A program made the translations under genes and the position numbers. Of a stretch of 64,000 bases of DNA, positions 26,364 to 34,523 are shown piece after piece (the first letter of the stretch is position 1; each line of letters opens with the position of its first letter). The stretch covers positions 558,001-622,000 of the forward strand of contig NZ_NKYE01000001.1 of the NCBI RefSeq assembly GCF_002262875.1, in the 5' to 3' direction. The notes under the pieces are model-generated. The model saw only the letters and a program-made list of their open reading frames with translations, did not search any database and was not told the origin of the DNA. This stretch comes from Amycolatopsis antarctica. Lineage in GTDB: Bacteria; Actinomycetota; Actinomycetes; Mycobacteriales; Pseudonocardiaceae.

Positions 26364-27281
26364 TCAGCGGGTCAGGACGAACTCGCGGAAGGTGCGTACG
26401 GCCGGGGTGAGGTAGAGGCCGTCCCGCCAGACCAGGCCGATCGACCGGGTCGCCCTGGGCCGCAGCGGCAGTTCGACCACGCCCGCCGGCAGCGCGGGTT
26501 CAAACTGCGGCAGCAGCGCGACGCCCAGGCCCGCCGCGACGAGCCCGCGCACGGTGTCCGACTCCTGGCCCTCGAACGTGATCCGCGGCCGGAAACCCGC
26601 CGCCGCGCAGAGTTCGTCGGTGATCTGCCGGACGCCGTAGCCCCGTTCCAGCATCACGAAGTCCTCCTCGGCGAGTTCGGCGACGCGCACCTGCCTGCGT
26701 CCGGCGAGCCGGTGCGACTCCGGCACCGACAGCAACAGCTCCTGCTCGGACATAACGTGCCCGGCGAGTGTGTCGTCGCCGGTGGGCAGCGGCGCGACGA
26801 ACGCGAGATCCACCTCGCCCGCGCGCAGGTGCGCGAGCACGTCGTCCCGGGACCCCTGGACGAGCCGGAACCGTACGTGCGGGTGGTTCCTGCGGAACTC
26901 GCGCAGCAGCTCGGGCACCAGCGAACGGCCGAGCAGGTGCAGGAAGCCGAGGACGACGTGGCCGCGACCCGGTTCCAGCTCCTCCCTGGCCTGGCGCGCC
27001 CCGGCGGCGAGTTCGGCGAGCGCCCGCTCGGCCCCGGCCACCAGCAGCTTCGCCACGCTGGTGAGCTGGATTCCGCGACCGGCGGGCAGTGTCAGCGGCG
27101 CGCCGACCCGCTCGGCCAGCGCGGCCAGGCGCCTGCTCACCGTCGGTTGCGGGACGCCGAGCAGTTCGGCCGCGCGTGTGACGTTGCCCATCCGCCCGAG
27201 GGCGACCAGGAGTGCCAGGTCGGGGGCGATGTCGGCGGCAAGCTGGTGATCCGAGGACAGAGCGTCTGTCTCATCCGTCAT
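26364..27281 (-). CDS. LysR-family transcriptional regulator
   Basis: 305 residues from ATG 27281. The N-terminal helix-turn-helix is DLALLVALGRMGNVTRAAEL and LGVPQPTVSRRLAALAERVG, followed by the linker helix and a periplasmic-binding-like effector domain (HVVLGFLHLLGRSLVPELL, ...LGVALLPQFEP). It is divergent from the MFS gene with a 64-bp gap that contains the 27302-27316 inverted repeat. The expected role is control of the efflux gene in response to a small molecule. Confidence 0.88.
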   Translation of the reverse strand: MTDETDALSSDHQLAADIAPDLALLVALGRMGNVTRAAELLGVPQPTVSRRLAALAERVGAPLTLPAGRGIQLTSVAKLLVAGAERALAELAAGARQAREELEPGRGHVVLGFLHLLGRSLVPELLREFRRNHPHVRFRLVQGSRDDVLAHLRAGEVDLAFVAPLPTGDDTLAGHVMSEQELLLSVPESHRLAGRRQVRVAELAEEDFVMLERGYGVRQITDELCAAAGFRPRITFEGQESDTVRGLVAAGLGVALLPQFEPALPAGVVELPLRPRATRSIGLVWRDGLYLTPAVRTFREFVLTR

Positions 27282-27301
27282 CGTATGGATTATTGCCGAT
27301 C

Positions 27302-27316
27302 TACGTATTAGACGTA
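27302..27316. promoter_or_regulatory. Putative LysR operator, TACGT-N5-ACGTA
   Basis: In the divergent gap between the LysR and MFS starts, TACGT (27302-27306) and ACGTA (27312-27316) form a perfect 5-bp-arm inverted repeat in an AT-rich context. LysR boxes usually contain a T-N11-A core inside an inverted repeat, which this resembles. The pepA-side palindromes also carry TACGT/ACGTA half-sites. Confidence 0.45.
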
Positions 27317-27345
27317 TCAATTCCTCCCGGCCTAGCGTCGCCCGT

Positions 27346-28686
27346 GTGCAGAGACGATCTCCGGACACCAGGCGGGTGACCATCGCCGTCGCCGCGGCGG
27401 GCATCTCCTCCTTCGCGTTGCTCTACGCGCCACAGCCGGTGCTGCCGCAACTCGCCGCCGACTTCGGCCTCGACCCCGGCGGTGCCTCGCTGGCGGTCAG
27501 CGTCGCGACGGCGGCGCTGGCGATCGCGGTGGTGCCGATCGCCGCACTGTCCGAGATCGTCGGCAGGCGCGCGGTGATCATCACCTCGCTGCTCGCGTCC
27601 GTGCTGCTCGGCCTGCTGCTGCCGTTCGCGCCCTCCTACGAGGTGCTGCTGGTGCTCCGGGCGCTGCAGGGCGTCGCCATCGCCGGCTTCCCCGGGGTCG
27701 CCTCCGCCTACCTGGTCGAACGGCTCGGCGCCACCGGGGTCGCGGCGGCCGTCGGCGCGATGATCGCGGGCAACACCGTCGGCGGCATGACGGGCAGGCT
27801 GGCCGCCGGTTTCGCCGCGGACGCCATCGGCTGGCACGGCGCACTCGCCGTCGTCGGCGGGGTGTCGCTGGTGTGCGCGGCCGTCGCCGTGCGCGCGCTT
27901 CCCGCCGGACCGCCGCGACGCTCCCGCCGCCCGGTGCCCACCCGTACCGTCCTCAATGGACTCGGCGTCGCCTTGCGCAGCCGGGTGCTGCTCGCCCAGT
28001 ACGCCGTGGCGCTGCTGGCGATGGGCGCGTTCGTCGGCCTATACAACGTCGCCGGGTTCCGGCTCACCGGCGAACCGCTCGACCTGTCACCCGCGATCGC
28101 CTCACTGGTGTTCCTCGCCTATGCGATGGGTTCGGTGTCCTCGCTGGCCGCCGGACGTCTCGTCGGACGCTTCGGCCGGGTGCGGACCAGCCTCGGCGCG
28201 CTCGGCCTCACCGCGGCGGGCGCGCTGCTGACCCTGCCCGACTCGCTGCCCCTCGTCGCCACCGGATTCGTCGTGCTCACCGGCGGGTTCTTCGCCGCGC
28301 ACGCCGTGGCCAACGGCTGGGTGGCCGCCGAGGCACCCGCGCACGCCAGGGGGCAGGCCTCGGGGCTGTACACCCTCGCCTACTACCTGGGCAGCAGTAT
28401 CGGCGGGACGACGGGCGGCATCGTCTACACCCACGGCGGCTGGACGGCGCTGGTCGGCGCCACCTCCGGCTGGCTCGCGCTGGCCGCGCTGGCCGTGCTC
28501 GTGGCGCGCAGTCAGGCCGTGGCGTCCCCGGAGCAGGCCGCCACCAGCAGACCCGAACCGACCGGCAGCAGCGCCGGGGCGAGCCGCTCGTCGTCCCGGA
28601 CGGCCCTGGTGACCTCCCGCAACGCCAGCGTCTCCGGGTCCCGCCTCGCCGGATCGCCCACCCGGCCGCCCGCCAGCACGTTGTGA
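27346..28686 (+). CDS. MFS transporter, drug-efflux-like
   Basis: 446 residues, GTG start. About twelve hydrophobic helices are visible in two halves, starting at VTIAVAAAGISSFALLYAPQ, with the MFS motif region AALSEIVGRRAV after helix 2 and LVLRALQGVAIAGF in the N-half. The sequence resembles the YnfM/YdhP family of proton-driven exporters. The last 58 codons extend into the convergent O-methyltransferase gene on the other strand, overlapping it by 175 bp, and code for a polar low-complexity tail after a [20 protein letters not shown] segment. The substrate is unknown; the divergent LysR gene is the probable regulator. Confidence 0.85.
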   Translation: MQRRSPDTRRVTIAVAAAGISSFALLYAPQPVLPQLAADFGLDPGGASLAVSVATAALAIAVVPIAALSEIVGRRAVIITSLLASVLLGLLLPFAPSYEVLLVLRALQGVAIAGFPGVASAYLVERLGATGVAAAVGAMIAGNTVGGMTGRLAAGFAADAIGWHGALAVVGGVSLVCAAVAVRALPAGPPRRSRRPVPTRTVLNGLGVALRSRVLLAQYAVALLAMGAFVGLYNVAGFRLTGEPLDLSPAIASLVFLAYAMGSVSSLAAGRLVGRFGRVRTSLGALGLTAAGALLTLPDSLPLVATGFVVLTGGFFAAHAVANGWVAAEAPAHARGQASGLYTLAYYLGSSIGGTTGGIVYTHGGWTALVGATSGWLALAALAVLVARSQAVASPEQAATSRPEPTGSSAGASRSSSRTALVTSRNASVSGSRLAGSPTRPPASTL

Positions 28687-29174
28687 AAGACGATGACGCC
28701 GCCCGGTCGCAGCAACTGCACGCCGTGCTCGTAGTAGTGCGGATACTCCACGTGCGCGGCGTCGATGAAGACCAGGTCGTAGTTGCCCGAGGTGAGCCGG
28801 GGCAGCACGTCGAGCGCGCGCCCCATGATCAGCCGCGCCCGGCCGGAGGGGATCCCGGTCTGGGCGAACGTCTGACGCGCGGCCCGGTGGTACTCCGGCT
28901 CGATGTCGATCGAGGTCAGCACGCCGTCCGGGACCATGCCGCGCAGCAGGTACAGCCCGCTGACTCCGACGCCCGTGCCGATCTCGACCACGGCACGCGC
29001 CCGCAGCGTCGCCGTCAGAAAGCTGAGCGCGGCGCCCGTCGCGGCGCTCACCGGCACACAGCCGAGGTCGTCCGCACGTCCGCGCGCACCGGCCACTGTC
29101 TCGTCGTCGGCCAGATAGCCCTCGACATAGGCGTTCGCGTCGGCCGACGCGGGCAGGCGGATCTCGGGGGTCAC
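28512..29174 (-). CDS. SAM-dependent O-methyltransferase (Rv1220c-like)
   Basis: 220 residues. Rossmann SAM-binding motif [17 protein letters not shown], then [17 protein letters not shown], and the metal/catalytic segment [20 protein letters not shown] of the caffeoyl-CoA O-methyltransferase-like family. The location upstream of and divergent from sigE is the same as Rv1220c-Rv1221 in mycobacteria. The substrate is unknown. The 3' end is overlapped by the convergent MFS gene. Confidence 0.9.
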   Translation of the reverse strand: MTPEIRLPASADANAYVEGYLADDETVAGARGRADDLGCVPVSAATGAALSFLTATLRARAVVEIGTGVGVSGLYLLRGMVPDGVLTSIDIEPEYHRAARQTFAQTGIPSGRARLIMGRALDVLPRLTSGNYDLVFIDAAHVEYPHYYEHGVQLLRPGGVIVFHNVLAGGRVGDPARRDPETLALREVTRAVRDDERLAPALLPVGSGLLVAACSGDATA

Positions 29175-29255
29175 CGGAGGAGGTTAGCGCTCAGTGTCGA
29201 TATATCCGTGCAGGCTCTCCCGACGCGGCGAAGTGCTCAGCCGTTCGAGCCGAAG

Positions 29256-29283
29256 TCTCAGGCTCCTCTCAGCCCGGTCTCAC
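29256..29283. promoter_or_regulatory. Three TCTCAG direct repeats upstream of sigE
   Basis: TCTCAG occurs at 29256-29261 and 29267-29272, and TCTCAC at 29278-29283, an exact 11-bp period, with a fourth half-match GCTCAG at 29235. The layout of 8-bp half-sites separated by 3 bp is the arrangement I recall for the MprA response regulator box upstream of mycobacterial sigE. No mprAB genes lie in this window. Confidence 0.55.
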
Positions 29284-29392
29284 CAGAACCATAAGCAAGG
29301 ACGCGAGACTGGGAAGCGTCCTGGAGAACCAGGCGACGCGGGAACACCCGGTGCGCTTCGCGCGTTGGGGGGAAAGTAGGGAGATCAGCCTG

Positions 29393-30034
29393 ATGGAGGT
29401 GCCTTCACTGCCGATGCAGAACAGCCAGATGATCGCGCAGCGGCCGACGGCCGCCCAGCCCGCCGTGGTGAGCACGGCAGGCGACCAGGGCGACGCCGCC
29501 TGGACGCCCCCGTCGTGGGACGAGGTCGTGCGCGAGCATGCCGACCGCGTCTACCGGCTCGCGTACCGCCTGTCCGGCAACACCCACGACGCGGAGGACC
29601 TGACGCAGGAGACCTTCATCAGGGTGTTCCGCTCGCTGGCGTCCTACAAGCCCGGCACCTTCGAGGGCTGGCTGCACCGCATCACCACCAACCTGTTCCT
29701 GGACATGGCGCGCCGCCGTTCCCGGGTGCGCATGGAGGGGCTGCCGGAGGACACCGACCGCATCGTCGGTGACGACCCGAGCCCCGAACAGGTGTGGTCC
29801 GACACGCACCTCGACCCCGATCTGCAGGCCGCGCTCGACGAGTTGCCGCCCGAGTTCCGCGCCGCCGTCGTGCTCTGCGACGTCGAAGGCCTCTCCTACG
29901 AGGAGATCGGCGCGACGCTCGACGTGAAGCTGGGCACCGTCCGCAGCCGGATCCACCGCGGCCGTCAGGCGCTGCGCGCCTCGATGGAGCGCCGGCGCGC
30001 GCAGCGCACCGAGATCGCGGAGATGGCGGTATGA
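29393..30034 (+). CDS. sigE: ECF RNA polymerase sigma factor SigE
   Basis: 213 residues from ATG 29393. Region 2 is [20 protein letters not shown] followed by [11 protein letters not shown]; region 4 is [20 protein letters not shown] followed by [22 protein letters not shown]. An upstream in-frame start at 29351 would add 14 residues of unlikely sequence; the ATG used has an AGGGAG site. SigE controls the cell-envelope stress response. The next gene, overlapping by 4 bp, is the anti-sigma factor, followed by htrA and tatB, the same order as Rv1221-Rv1224. Confidence 0.93.
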   Translation: MEVPSLPMQNSQMIAQRPTAAQPAVVSTAGDQGDAAWTPPSWDEVVREHADRVYRLAYRLSGNTHDAEDLTQETFIRVFRSLASYKPGTFEGWLHRITTNLFLDMARRRSRVRMEGLPEDTDRIVGDDPSPEQVWSDTHLDPDLQAALDELPPEFRAAVVLCDVEGLSYEEIGATLDVKLGTVRSRIHRGRQALRASMERRRAQRTEIAEMAV

Positions 30035-30714
30035 CCGAAGCCCGGGGCTGGAGCCTGCCCGAATCCCACCTGCTGCCCGACGCGGTGGTGGCGTTCGTGG
30101 ACGGCGAGCTGACGCTCGGAGCACGTGAGCGGGCCGCCGCGCACGCCGCGCGCTGCCCGGGCTGCGCCGCCGACATCGCCGCCCAGCGCCAGGTCCGGTC
30201 CGCGGTACAGGACGCGGGAGCGCCATCGATGTCCGATGGTTTCCTCGCCAGCCTGCGCTCCATCCCACAGGACACCGAACTTCCCACCGCGCCGGACAAC
30301 CTGGCGATCACCGAGGACGGTCAGCTCGTCGCCATCCAGCGCCCGGACCGGTTCGCCGCACTCGGCGGCCTCGGCGGCGCCCCACTGGGGTCGGGTGCAC
30401 CCCTGGGTACGTCCGCGCCGCTGGGCAACTCCGAGAAGGTGCTCGGCGGCAGGCGCCGCGCCGCACAGGGTGCGGGTGTCGTCGTGTCCGGCCTGGTGCT
30501 GAGTGCACTCGCGCTCGTCGTCGTCGCCCCCGACGAGGAGGGCGAGCGGGCCCCGGTGCCCGGCGCCCCCACGGCAGGGGTGCTGCGCGCGCAGTTCGGT
30601 ACCACCGCCCCGCCCGCTCCACCCTCGTCGACGGCTCCGCCGTCGAAGCAGGTTCCGGCCACGGGCAGCTCCCCGCTCAGCACAGCCACGGCCGCGCCAT
30701 GGCAGGCCCGCTGA
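30031..30714 (+). CDS. rseA: Anti-sigma-E factor RseA (zinc-associated)
   Basis: 227 residues. The zinc-associated anti-sigma motif is H38-x3-C42-x2-C45 in [13 protein letters not shown] region of GAPLG repeats near 125-140 leads to one membrane helix ([18 protein letters not shown]) and a Pro/Ser-rich external tail. In mycobacteria RseA binds SigE through the ZAS domain and releases it after proteolysis or reduction. The ATG overlaps the sigE stop, giving stoichiometric expression. Confidence 0.9.
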   Translation: MTEARGWSLPESHLLPDAVVAFVDGELTLGARERAAAHAARCPGCAADIAAQRQVRSAVQDAGAPSMSDGFLASLRSIPQDTELPTAPDNLAITEDGQLVAIQRPDRFAALGGLGGAPLGSGAPLGTSAPLGNSEKVLGGRRRAAQGAGVVVSGLVLSALALVVVAPDEEGERAPVPGAPTAGVLRAQFGTTAPPAPPSSTAPPSKQVPATGSSPLSTATAAPWQAR

Positions 30715-30898
30715 TCCGCTCGCATCCGCGTCGCCGCACGGCGTCCCGGCCGCGACCCGACGCCGACTTCACCGGCTCCACGGCACACTTTCCGCAGTAA
30801 CGGCTTGGCGTATGGTCACCGGCGGCGCCGCAGTGGCGACGAGGGCGAGTGGGCCGGACACCGGACCCGGAGAGCAAGGAGCGTTGACGAGCGTGGCG

Positions 30899-30952
30899 AT
30901 GAATCGCTCCCGGCGGCGTGCCGCGGCTCGTGCGGCAGGACCGTGCCGATGA
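30899..30952 (+). CDS. Possible 17-codon leader ORF upstream of htrA
   Basis: After an AAGGAG ribosome site (30876-30881) a very short frame, beginning ATG 30899 or GTG 30893, runs [17 protein letters not shown] and stops at 30950-30952, overlapping the htrA ATG at 30949 as ATGA. The tight overlap suggests translational coupling to htrA. The peptide has no recognisable function, and the region could simply be untranslated leader. Confidence 0.3.
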   Translation: MNRSRRRAAARAAGPCR

Positions 30953-32523
30953 CCAGGCCGCCCGAACCCGACCCGGAACGTCCCGACCCGGAACGTCTCG
31001 CGCCCCGCCCGGTGCGCCGCCCCCCGGTGGATCCTGGACAGGCCGCCACCTTCGGCAGGCCGCAGGGCGTCCACGGTGCGTTCGACGTGCTGCACGCCCC
31101 CGACTCGACCGGTGGCAGGCGCGGCAACGCGAACGGCGCGGCGAACGGCCGGGGGAACGGAACCGGTGCGCTGCCGCTCGCCCCACCGCCCCCCGAATCA
31201 CTCACCGAGGCGTTCAGCCGCCCGCCCGGCGCGGAGGACGTGGTGCTCCAACGCCCGCACGACGATGACGGCAGGGCCCGCGGCCGGGACGGTGCCGACG
31301 CCCCGCTGTGGTCCGAGCGGGCCGACCCCTGGCGCGACCCGGCGGCGGGAGCGGTACTGGCCGGACCGGCCGTCGCCACCGAGGAGACCCCCGAGGACGA
31401 GAAGGAACGGCCGGCCGGGGCGTTGCTGAGCCTGCCGGAGCTGCTGTTCGGCAGGCGGGTCAAACCACTCGCGCTGGGTCTGCTCGCGGTGATCGCGCTC
31501 GTCGTCGGCGCGGGCGGCGGCGTCGCCGGCTGGTGGCTCGCCGACCGCGGTGAGGAGCTGACCGGGGAGCTGAACATCGCCGAGGCCACGGCCGGCAAGG
31601 AACGTCCCGCGGGCTCGATCTCGGACATCGCCAACCGGGTGTCGCCCTCGGTCGTCTCCATCGAGGTCAAGTCCGGCCAGTCCGGTGGGGTCGGCTCCGG
31701 CGTCGTCATCGACCCGGCGGGGTACGTGCTCACCAACAACCACGTGGTCGCGACGGCGGTGAAGGACAAGCAGGCGAAGATCACCACCGTCTTCACCGAC
31801 GGCACCCGCGCCGAGGCGCAGATCGTCGGGGTCGACCCCAAGACCGACCTCGCCGTCATCAAGGTGCCGATCGCCAACCCGGTCGTCATCGAGGTGGGCA
31901 AGTCCGCGGAGCTCTCCCCCGGAGACACGGTGGTCGCCGTCGGTTCGCCGTTCGGCCTGGAGAACACCGTCACCGAGGGCATCGTCAGCGCACTGAACCG
32001 CCCGGTCACCGCACCCGGCGAGAACGGCGAGCCACCGGTCACCTTCGACGCCATCCAGACCGACGCCGCGATCAACCCCGGCAACTCCGGTGGCGCGCTG
32101 GTCGACTCGCGGGGCGCGCTGGTCGGGATCAACGCGCTGATCCGCACCGTCAGCGCGGGGGAGGGCGAGGGCGGCAGTATCGGTCTCGGCTTCTCCATCC
32201 CCATCGACCAGGCGGTACGGATCAGCGAGTCGCTCATCCGTGACGGCCAGGTCAAGCACGCGGACCTCGGCGTCAACGCGAACTCCGTGGCCGCCAACAC
32301 CTCCGAGGGCGCGCAGGTGCAGAACGTCAACCCCGGCGGTCCCGCGGCCGGCGCGGGCGTGGCGGAGGGCGACGTGATCACCAAGCTCGGCGACCGCACC
32401 GTCCGTAACGCCGCCGAGCTGACCGTCGCCGTGCGTGAGCACGAGATCGGTGAGGTCGTGCCGGTACAGCTCGTCCGCCAGGGACGACAGCTCACCGTGG
32501 ACGTCACCCTCGGTTCGGACTGA
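30949..32523 (+). CDS. htrA: HtrA-like serine protease with PDZ domain
   Basis: 524 residues. A 180-residue Pro/Arg-rich cytoplasmic tail with [20 protein letters not shown] (matching the mycobacterial HtrA N-terminus) precedes one membrane helix ([18 protein letters not shown]). The trypsin-like domain has the catalytic triad H265 (TNNHVV), D300 (PKTDLAVI) and S380 (PGNSGGAL). The last 90 residues form the PDZ domain ([20 protein letters not shown]). It would degrade or chaperone damaged envelope proteins. It is the third gene of the sigE block. Confidence 0.93.
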   Translation: MTRPPEPDPERPDPERLAPRPVRRPPVDPGQAATFGRPQGVHGAFDVLHAPDSTGGRRGNANGAANGRGNGTGALPLAPPPPESLTEAFSRPPGAEDVVLQRPHDDDGRARGRDGADAPLWSERADPWRDPAAGAVLAGPAVATEETPEDEKERPAGALLSLPELLFGRRVKPLALGLLAVIALVVGAGGGVAGWWLADRGEELTGELNIAEATAGKERPAGSISDIANRVSPSVVSIEVKSGQSGGVGSGVVIDPAGYVLTNNHVVATAVKDKQAKITTVFTDGTRAEAQIVGVDPKTDLAVIKVPIANPVVIEVGKSAELSPGDTVVAVGSPFGLENTVTEGIVSALNRPVTAPGENGEPPVTFDAIQTDAAINPGNSGGALVDSRGALVGINALIRTVSAGEGEGGSIGLGFSIPIDQAVRISESLIRDGQVKHADLGVNANSVAANTSEGAQVQNVNPGGPAAGAGVAEGDVITKLGDRTVRNAAELTVAVREHEIGEVVPVQLVRQGRQLTVDVTLGSD

Positions 32524-32563
32524 CGCCGGGACCCGCCCGGGCGGTAGGCTGGGGCGGCAGGTA

Positions 32564-32580
32564 CCCGGCCGACGGCCGGG
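32564..32580 (+). terminator. Short hairpin between htrA and tatB
   Basis: CCCGGCC, a GAC loop and GGCCGGG form a perfect 7-bp stem 40 nt after the htrA stop, followed by CTCGTTCGTCGTCGG. It could attenuate readthrough into tatB. Confidence 0.35.
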
Positions 32581-32645
32581 CTCGTTCGTCGTCGGCCGCC
32601 GGACCGAGGTCGATGCGGAACGAGAAGGAAGGCGGAGGTTCCCAG

Positions 32646-33077
32646 GTGTTCGAGAGCGTTGGATGGGGAGAGATCCTCGTCCTGATCGTCGCGGGCCTGT
32701 TCATCCTCGGCCCCGAGCGGCTGCCCGAGGCGGCCGCCTGGATGGGCAAGAGCATGCGCAAGGTGCGGGAGTTCGCCACCGGCGCGCGCCAGCAGCTCAA
32801 GGACGAGGTGGGCTCCGACTTCGAGGAGTTCCGCAAGCCGCTGGAGGACCTGCGCGGGCTGCGCAACTTCGACCCGAAGCGCGCGGTCACCCAGCACATC
32901 TTCGACGGCGACGAGGATCCCACCGGCCTCAAGTCGTTCCAGGGCAACGGCGGTAACGGCGGTAACGGGGGCGCCAAGCAGAACGGCTACCCGAACGCCT
33001 CGGCACCGCAGACGAAGCCCGAGGCCGAATCGCTCAAGCCCGGGGAGAAGGCCCCCGTGGACCCGGACGCCACCTAG
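32646..33077 (+). CDS. tatB: Sec-independent translocase subunit TatB
   Basis: 143 residues from GTG 32646, chosen because the family starts at [20 protein letters not shown] and a GGAGG site lies 9 nt upstream. The membrane helix is followed by [14 protein letters not shown], the TatB hinge and amphipathic helix. The C-terminal half is a charged, Gly/Asn-rich tail. TatB recruits twin-arginine substrates to TatC in the inner membrane. It ends the conserved sigE-rseA-htrA-tatB block; the lanthipeptide island A starts after it. Confidence 0.93.
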   Translation: MFESVGWGEILVLIVAGLFILGPERLPEAAAWMGKSMRKVREFATGARQQLKDEVGSDFEEFRKPLEDLRGLRNFDPKRAVTQHIFDGDEDPTGLKSFQGNGGNGGNGGAKQNGYPNASAPQTKPEAESLKPGEKAPVDPDAT

Positions 33078-33638
33078 GATCACGTCCGGGACGACGGGGG
33101 CGGTGTACAGCACCATGAGCTGGCCGAACCGGTTCGCGTCTGTCTCTTCCGCGGGGCCGTTCGGGCCGAGTGTCGAAACAGACGGCGTACTTCACGCCAT
33201 GTGATCGACACTCTCGCTTTGTGTAATTGTGCGATGGGTTCACCCAGCAAGGGGGTGCTCGTCGTCGACGAGATTTTTTTCGTATTTTTGACGGCGAATA
33301 CATTCGGTGGCGTCTGAATGGTGGTCGCGCACGATGCTGTTCCGTGGTTCGCCGCCCATGTTCGGCCGTAATCGGCGGGAAGAGCGGCAGTGGGACGCCG
33401 TGATATGGAATTATCCACGGATTAGTTCTGGTTATCCTACTTCCGTAGGAGTTATGGCCTAAACGGCCTAGTACGTTGGCCGCGGATTTTGATCGTTTTT
33501 GTCGGCCGAGAAGGCGACCCGATCAACGGATGATGCGAGTTCGCGAATCCTTGCTGTCAACGAAGTGGTCATGTAGCGTCCGTCGGCAACGGATGGTCTG
33601 GGGCGGCCTCGCTGATTTGCGGATGAGGTGTCTATTAC
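33078..33638. other. 561-bp low-GC region at left edge of RiPP island A
   Basis: GC content drops visibly: stretches such as GATTTTTTTCGTATTTTTG near 33270 and TTATCCACGGATTAG near 33411 are unusual here. No convincing gene is present on either strand; the 112-codon minus-strand frame at 33080-33418 has no recognisable pattern. The start of the next gene and its promoter are expected in the last 150 bp. The composition change marks the left border of transferred DNA. Confidence 0.5.
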
Positions 33639-34523
33639 TTGCAAAAAGACTCTTCGGCGAACTATTTGGCTTTTACGGGAATTGACGGAATAGGCAAGAC
33701 GACTGTGGCCGCCGCGGTGGCCGCGGAACTGCGGGCCACCGGCCACACCGTGGTCACGCCGTCCTGGAACGAATACCTACGTCCCGGATCCGACCTGCGG
33801 GCGAGCCTGTTGCGGCCCTTGCTGACCTCAACGGTGGGAGCTCTCTACGCAGGAGCGCGGGACAGCGAGGGCATTGCCGTGCTGGACACATTGGCCTCGC
33901 GCGGCAAGAACCTGGTCTCGGACGCGGGTGAACCTCTCGTCACCGAACGAGATCTGGGCCGCCTCGACATCGCGTCGAATCGCCCGGAAAGCCTGCTGGC
34001 GGCGGGCCTGTCCATGCTCGCGGCACAGTTGCTGATGCACGAACTGGTTGTCCGTCCCGCGTTGGCCGAGGGGTGCACCGTCATCCAGGACAGCCATGGA
34101 ATCAAAGCCGTAGTGAAGTCGATCGTGCTCGCCGATCGATCGCTACCCCGGAACTCCGACGCCGAGCCGGTCCGGGAGTTCCGATCGTTCCTGTGGAGCT
34201 GCCTCCGAACCTGGGCCGCGCCGTCGATGGGGGTGTTGCTCACCGGTGACCCGCGGACCGCTCTCCAGCGCAAGACGGCCGCACGGGATCTCACCTTCAC
34301 CGAGCATTTCGGACTGACCGGGGCAGGTGGCGAGTCGAGCTTCGTGTCGTTCCAGGAACGTCTCCAGGACGAGTTGCGAGTTCTGGCCGGCGGAGCTGGG
34401 TGGACCGAGGTGACGGTTCGCGGAGGGACGAAGGACGAGTCGGTGTCGGCCACTGTCGACGTCGTGCTCGCCATGATGGCCACACCGGTGCCGAGTGGGG
34501 CCGGCCGGAGCGAACCGGCATGA
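33639..34523 (+). CDS. Thymidylate-kinase-like P-loop protein of RiPP island A
   Basis: 294 residues from a TTG that follows a GAGG site by 10 nt. The N-terminus has a P-loop, FTGIDGIGKT (residues 12-21), in the position used by thymidylate kinases. Further on are SDAGEPLVTERDLGRL, a TVIQDSHGIKAVVKS segment at the place of the DR(Y/H) motif, and MGVLLTGDPRTALQRKTAAR, which resembles the PDxxxxLxxxPxxAxxR strand-helix. The typical Asp-Arg-Tyr and LID sequences are altered, so ordinary dTMP kinase activity is uncertain. It overlaps the nucleotidyltransferase gene by 4 bp, which implies a joint function on a nucleotide or on the island's peptide. The substrate is unknown. Confidence 0.7.
   Translation: MQKDSSANYLAFTGIDGIGKTTVAAAVAAELRATGHTVVTPSWNEYLRPGSDLRASLLRPLLTSTVGALYAGARDSEGIAVLDTLASRGKNLVSDAGEPLVTERDLGRLDIASNRPESLLAAGLSMLAAQLLMHELVVRPALAEGCTVIQDSHGIKAVVKSIVLADRSLPRNSDAEPVREFRSFLWSCLRTWAAPSMGVLLTGDPRTALQRKTAARDLTFTEHFGLTGAGGESSFVSFQERLQDELRVLAGGAGWTEVTVRGGTKDESVSATVDVVLAMMATPVPSGAGRSEPA

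Noticed and set aside
33115..33204. 29-codon frame after tatB (MSWPNRFASVSSAGPF) as a possible extra precursor
   Set aside because: No leader motif, no Cys and no ribosome site.
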